Source: Candidatus Heimdallarchaeota archaeon (GTDB lineage Archaea; Asgardarchaeota; Heimdallarchaeia; Hodarchaeales; S146-22). From it: a DNA stretch of 7,290 nucleotides. Under the pieces are notes generated by a model, which worked only from the letters and a program-made list of their open reading frames with translations, had not been told where the DNA came from and made no database searches. Shown here in pieces: positions 5,022 through 7,290 of this stretch. How positions within the stretch are numbered: position 1 is the stretch's first letter; every line of letters starts with the position of its first letter. The stretch is taken from NCBI GenBank assembly GCA_015520535.1, contig WAPZ01000671.1, forward strand, positions 1-7,290, read 5' to 3'. The position numbers and the translations under genes were made by a program.

Positions 5022-7067
5022 TCAATAAACGGAGCTTATTTCTGGAATTTTGATTATTTGCTCATAAAACTTTGACTTTTTTAAAAGTTCCCATTCTTTT
5101 GATAAGCCAAGGCGTTGAACTACAGTTTCGGTTGGTAAACCCGTTTGTGGATCCCATTGACATTCACGGAGGAATTCACGCTTCATTTGGTCAAGTGGCA
5201 ATCTTTTTCCCTTTAATGGACCCTTTTTATGTGTATATGGCGGATCACCACGGATTCTCGGGGGTAATTTATAGTCTCGCAAAGGATTAATGCCTTCACG
5301 TAAGGTAAACATGTAACGGAGTGTGAAAATGCGTTCACCAATAATAAACAAATCATCAAAGCTCAAACTCCAGCCCGTAGTGGCATTAATCCACTCTCTG
5401 ATTGGCAAAACACCCATGATTGTTCCAAACTCACACAACCCACTTGAATCAACGACATGTGAGTAATAGTGATGAGCACGGTAAAAATGGTATTTTTTAC
5501 TTTCTTTTTTGATATATTTAGGTATAAACTTGTGTATACCAGTAAATTCGCCAACATATCGATTACCTTTTGTGTGTCGTCCTGGTGATGCTTCTAATTC
5601 GTAGGCTAGTCCGAGTGTATCATCAAATTTTGGGTCATGAGCCGGCACTTCTTGTCCACCGACATGCATGGCAAACTCGTGTGCTTTACCACCAATCTGT
5701 TCTGCAGCACGCTTAACACCATCCGCCAAAATATTTCCAAGCCCTTCGCGGTTGACAATCATCTTAACCAATTCGTAGGCTGCCTTATGATTTCCCCATT
5801 TTAGATGAAGGCCGTTTGTATCTTCGAGAGTTAATAGTCCTTCTTCAAAACATTCTATAGCAAAAGCCACTGTTGCGCCCGTTGAAATGGTATCGAGCCC
5901 TTGTTTATTACAAATTTCGTTTATCTTGAGTATAGCCTCAATATTGTCGTTCATAATGTTAGAACCAAACATCGACATGGTCTCATATTCGGGTCGGTGA
6001 TCATGTTCTACATAATAATCGGGATCTGAAGGATTATGGTTTTCAACTTCTCCGCCACAAGCAACGGGACAGGCTCTACATGCATAATCTTTAATTTGAT
6101 ACTGTAACAAGTGATCGCCATCGATTTTTTCTCCTCGCTGTAATGGAAAATCAATATATCCTATTCCCTTCCAATTCATCGTTGGTGCATCACCCATATA
6201 AATGGCAATCGGAGTATAAAATGTTGTTCCCCATTTTTTATACGAATGAACAATATACATGGTCTCTAATCCAAGTGGAGGCTTAAGACGAAGTTTCATG
6301 ACACGATAAAGCGGTAAAAGTTTCTTTGTCAATTTTTGAAGGGCAGAGACACGAGATGGCATCTTTTTCTTGACTATTGTGCTTTTTTTAAGATATTTTT
6401 CCTTAATCTTTGCCAATTTCTTTCGGTCATAGATTTTGGGGCGTTGTGTTCCACGCACCGCCACGGCTTTGAGATTTTTTGAACCCATTACAGCACCAAC
6501 ACCAGAGCGGGCGGCAATTCTTCCACGATCAGTAACAATTCCCGAAATAAGGGATTTTTTCTCTCCCGCCACACCTATTGTCGCAACTTGTGTCCGACGG
6601 TCCTTTAACTTTTCCTTAATTCGTTTTTCTGTCGTTGGGGCGTCCAATCCCCATAAATCCTTAGCATTGTGAAACTCCACATTATCATCCTTAATAGACA
6701 CAAATATTGGGTTTTTTGCCGCGCCAACAAATATTATCCCATCCCAACCAGCATATTTTATTTCGGGTCCAAAAAAACCGCCAGAGTTTGAATCACCCCA
6801 TCCTAGGGTGAGTGGTGAACGTGTCACTACCATATATCGTCCTGAAAAAGATGAACTAGTTCCACTTAACAAACCGGGAAAGAAGCCTAAATGATTCTGT
6901 GGACCTAAGGGATCCGCACCTTCTTGTTGTAACTGATATAACAAATGAACTCCCAGACCGATTCCACCTAAATATTGCTGATAGATATCATCAGAGATTT
7001 TTATAACTTCTGTGCTCTCATTACTTAAATCTATTTTCAAAACTTTATTAAATACACCGAAAACCAT
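5022..7067 (-). CDS. Tungsten aldehyde:ferredoxin oxidoreductase family enzyme
   Basis: AOR-family enzymes oxidise aldehydes to acids on a tungsto-bispterin cofactor and pass electrons through a [4Fe-4S] cluster to ferredoxin in the cytoplasm. Seen here: the N-terminal domain with SNSGGFFGPEIKYAGWDGI, the pterin-binding signature GRIAARSGVGAVMGSKNLK (182-200), the cluster cysteines C330, C333, C337 (CxxCxxxC) and C545 in SSGLCEFG, and GGQEVPAHDP plus ASPGRHTKG in the cofactor region. The positions compare with 288/291/295/494 in the 605-residue Pyrococcus furiosus AOR. The extra length is mostly a Lys/Arg-rich stretch at about 209-262. The protein looks intact. The start ATG at 7065-7067 fits the usual N-terminus (a beta strand NKVLKIDLS); the ribosome site is weak (GTGA about 9 bases upstream). 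Substrate class (AOR, FOR, GAPOR or a further branch) cannot be told. It converges with a TrmB regulator. Confidence 0.93.
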   Translation of the reverse strand: MVFGVFNKVLKIDLSNESTEVIKISDDIYQQYLGGIGLGVHLLYQLQQEGADPLGPQNHLGFFPGLLSGTSSSFSGRYMVVTRSPLTLGWGDSNSGGFFGPEIKYAGWDGIIFVGAAKNPIFVSIKDDNVEFHNAKDLWGLDAPTTEKRIKEKLKDRRTQVATIGVAGEKKSLISGIVTDRGRIAARSGVGAVMGSKNLKAVAVRGTQRPKIYDRKKLAKIKEKYLKKSTIVKKKMPSRVSALQKLTKKLLPLYRVMKLRLKPPLGLETMYIVHSYKKWGTTFYTPIAIYMGDAPTMNWKGIGYIDFPLQRGEKIDGDHLLQYQIKDYACRACPVACGGEVENHNPSDPDYYVEHDHRPEYETMSMFGSNIMNDNIEAILKINEICNKQGLDTISTGATVAFAIECFEEGLLTLEDTNGLHLKWGNHKAAYELVKMIVNREGLGNILADGVKRAAEQIGGKAHEFAMHVGGQEVPAHDPKFDDTLGLAYELEASPGRHTKGNRYVGEFTGIHKFIPKYIKKESKKYHFYRAHHYYSHVVDSSGLCEFGTIMGVLPIREWINATTGWSLSFDDLFIIGERIFTLRYMFTLREGINPLRDYKLPPRIRGDPPYTHKKGPLKGKRLPLDQMKREFLRECQWDPQTGLPTETVVQRLGLSKEWELLKKSKFYEQIIKIPEISSVY

Positions 7068-7120
7068 CTTTTTTTCACGCTCAATTTCTTCTTTTTGCCA
7101 TTACCTACTTCTATCCCCGG

Positions 7121-7130
7121 TAATTAATAA
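7121..7130 (-). promoter_or_regulatory. Candidate TATA box of the aldehyde oxidoreductase
   Basis: TTATTAATTA on the minus strand lies about 55-60 bases before the start codon. It would give a leader of about 30 bases. Its place after a T6 run that ends the upstream gene (7176-7181) fits separate transcription of the oxidoreductase. Confidence 0.4.
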
Positions 7131-7175
7131 GCATAGTGCAATGGTTAATAACATGAGTTAAAGAAAATTTGAGAT

Positions 7176-7181
7176 AAAAAA
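7176..7181 (-). terminator. T6 terminator after the partial edge gene
   Basis: On the minus strand a T6 run begins 6 bases after the TAA at 7188-7190 (CGATTTTTTATC). It fits the end of a transcript entering from the right edge. Confidence 0.35.
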
Positions 7182-7187
7182 TCGTGA

Positions 7188-7289
7188 TTAAGCAGAATTT
7201 TCAGCAGACCCAGACTTTTCAACTTCTATCTGCAAGAATTTTTCTTTGTACTTATAATTTTTCGTCCTATCGGCTACTGCGAAGCCATT
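7188..7289 (-). CDS. Probable C-terminal end of an unidentified gene (partial)
   Basis: A minus-strand frame is open from the right edge for 33 codons and ends at TAA 7188-7190. The other two minus frames close at once. The peptide (NGFAVADRTKNYKYKEKF, then LQIEVEKSGSAENSA) has a natural composition with alternating charged and hydrophobic residues and a small polar tail. I do not recognise the family. It is followed by a T6 run and then the promoter-like region of the oxidoreductase, 120 bases before that start codon. An open stretch of this length could still arise by chance. Confidence 0.4.
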   Translation of the reverse strand, partial: NGFAVADRTKNYKYKEKFLQIEVEKSGSAENSA

Positions 7290-7290
7290 T

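Noticed and set aside
5072..5290. Plus-strand open frame inside the 3' part of the AOR gene
   Set aside because: It is antisense to the conserved C-terminal part of AOR and shows no family features.
6436..6672. Plus-strand open frame opposite the AOR pterin motif
   Set aside because: Arginine/proline-rich product antisense to the strongly conserved pterin-binding region; a shadow.
7132..7165. Possible plus-strand start ATG codons near the right edge
   Set aside because: The frames from these ATGs close within a few codons (for example ATG AGT TAA), so no divergent gene can be supported.

Overview
The window reads as a piece of an AT-rich archaeal chromosome. The archaeal markers are a geranylgeranyl reductase-type flavoprotein (membrane lipid saturation), a TrmB-family winged-helix regulator, a tungsten aldehyde:ferredoxin oxidoreductase, T-tract ends of genes without strong hairpins, and Shine-Dalgarno sites of the GAGGG type. 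The gene mix (Sco-like copper protein, heme-b ethylbenzene-dehydrogenase-like protein, TrmB, AOR, low GC) would suit an Asgard archaeon, perhaps of the Heimdallarchaeia, but that lineage call is inference.

Left part (1-2084): a non-coding, repeat-bearing upstream region of about 290 bases leads into a membrane-anchored Sco1/SenC-like thioredoxin-fold protein (293-928). After 148 non-coding bases comes a secreted, C-terminally anchored protein (1077-2084) that resembles the heme-b subunit of the ethylbenzene dehydrogenase/DMSO reductase type II family. Both would work on the outer face of the membrane, one handling copper or thiols and one carrying heme b. No molybdenum catalytic subunit or terminal oxidase lies in the window.

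Middle part (2085-4985): a 417-base gap with a small palindromic cluster and a short leader-like frame precedes the geranylgeranyl reductase (2502-3911). A 243-base gap with several inverted repeats precedes the TrmB-type regulator (4155-4985).

Right part (4986-7290): the regulator converges with a 681-residue aldehyde ferredoxin oxidoreductase on the minus strand (5022-7067), with only 36 bases between the stop codons. AOR keeps all four cluster cysteines and the pterin motif but has a Lys/Arg-rich extra segment. Beyond its start, a minus-strand frame running off the right edge is probably the tail of another gene.

I saw no RNA genes, CRISPR arrays, insertion sequences or phage genes. The most interesting points are the Sco/heme-b pair with a methionine-rich loop in the Sco protein, the repeats in the control regions, and the AOR insertion.
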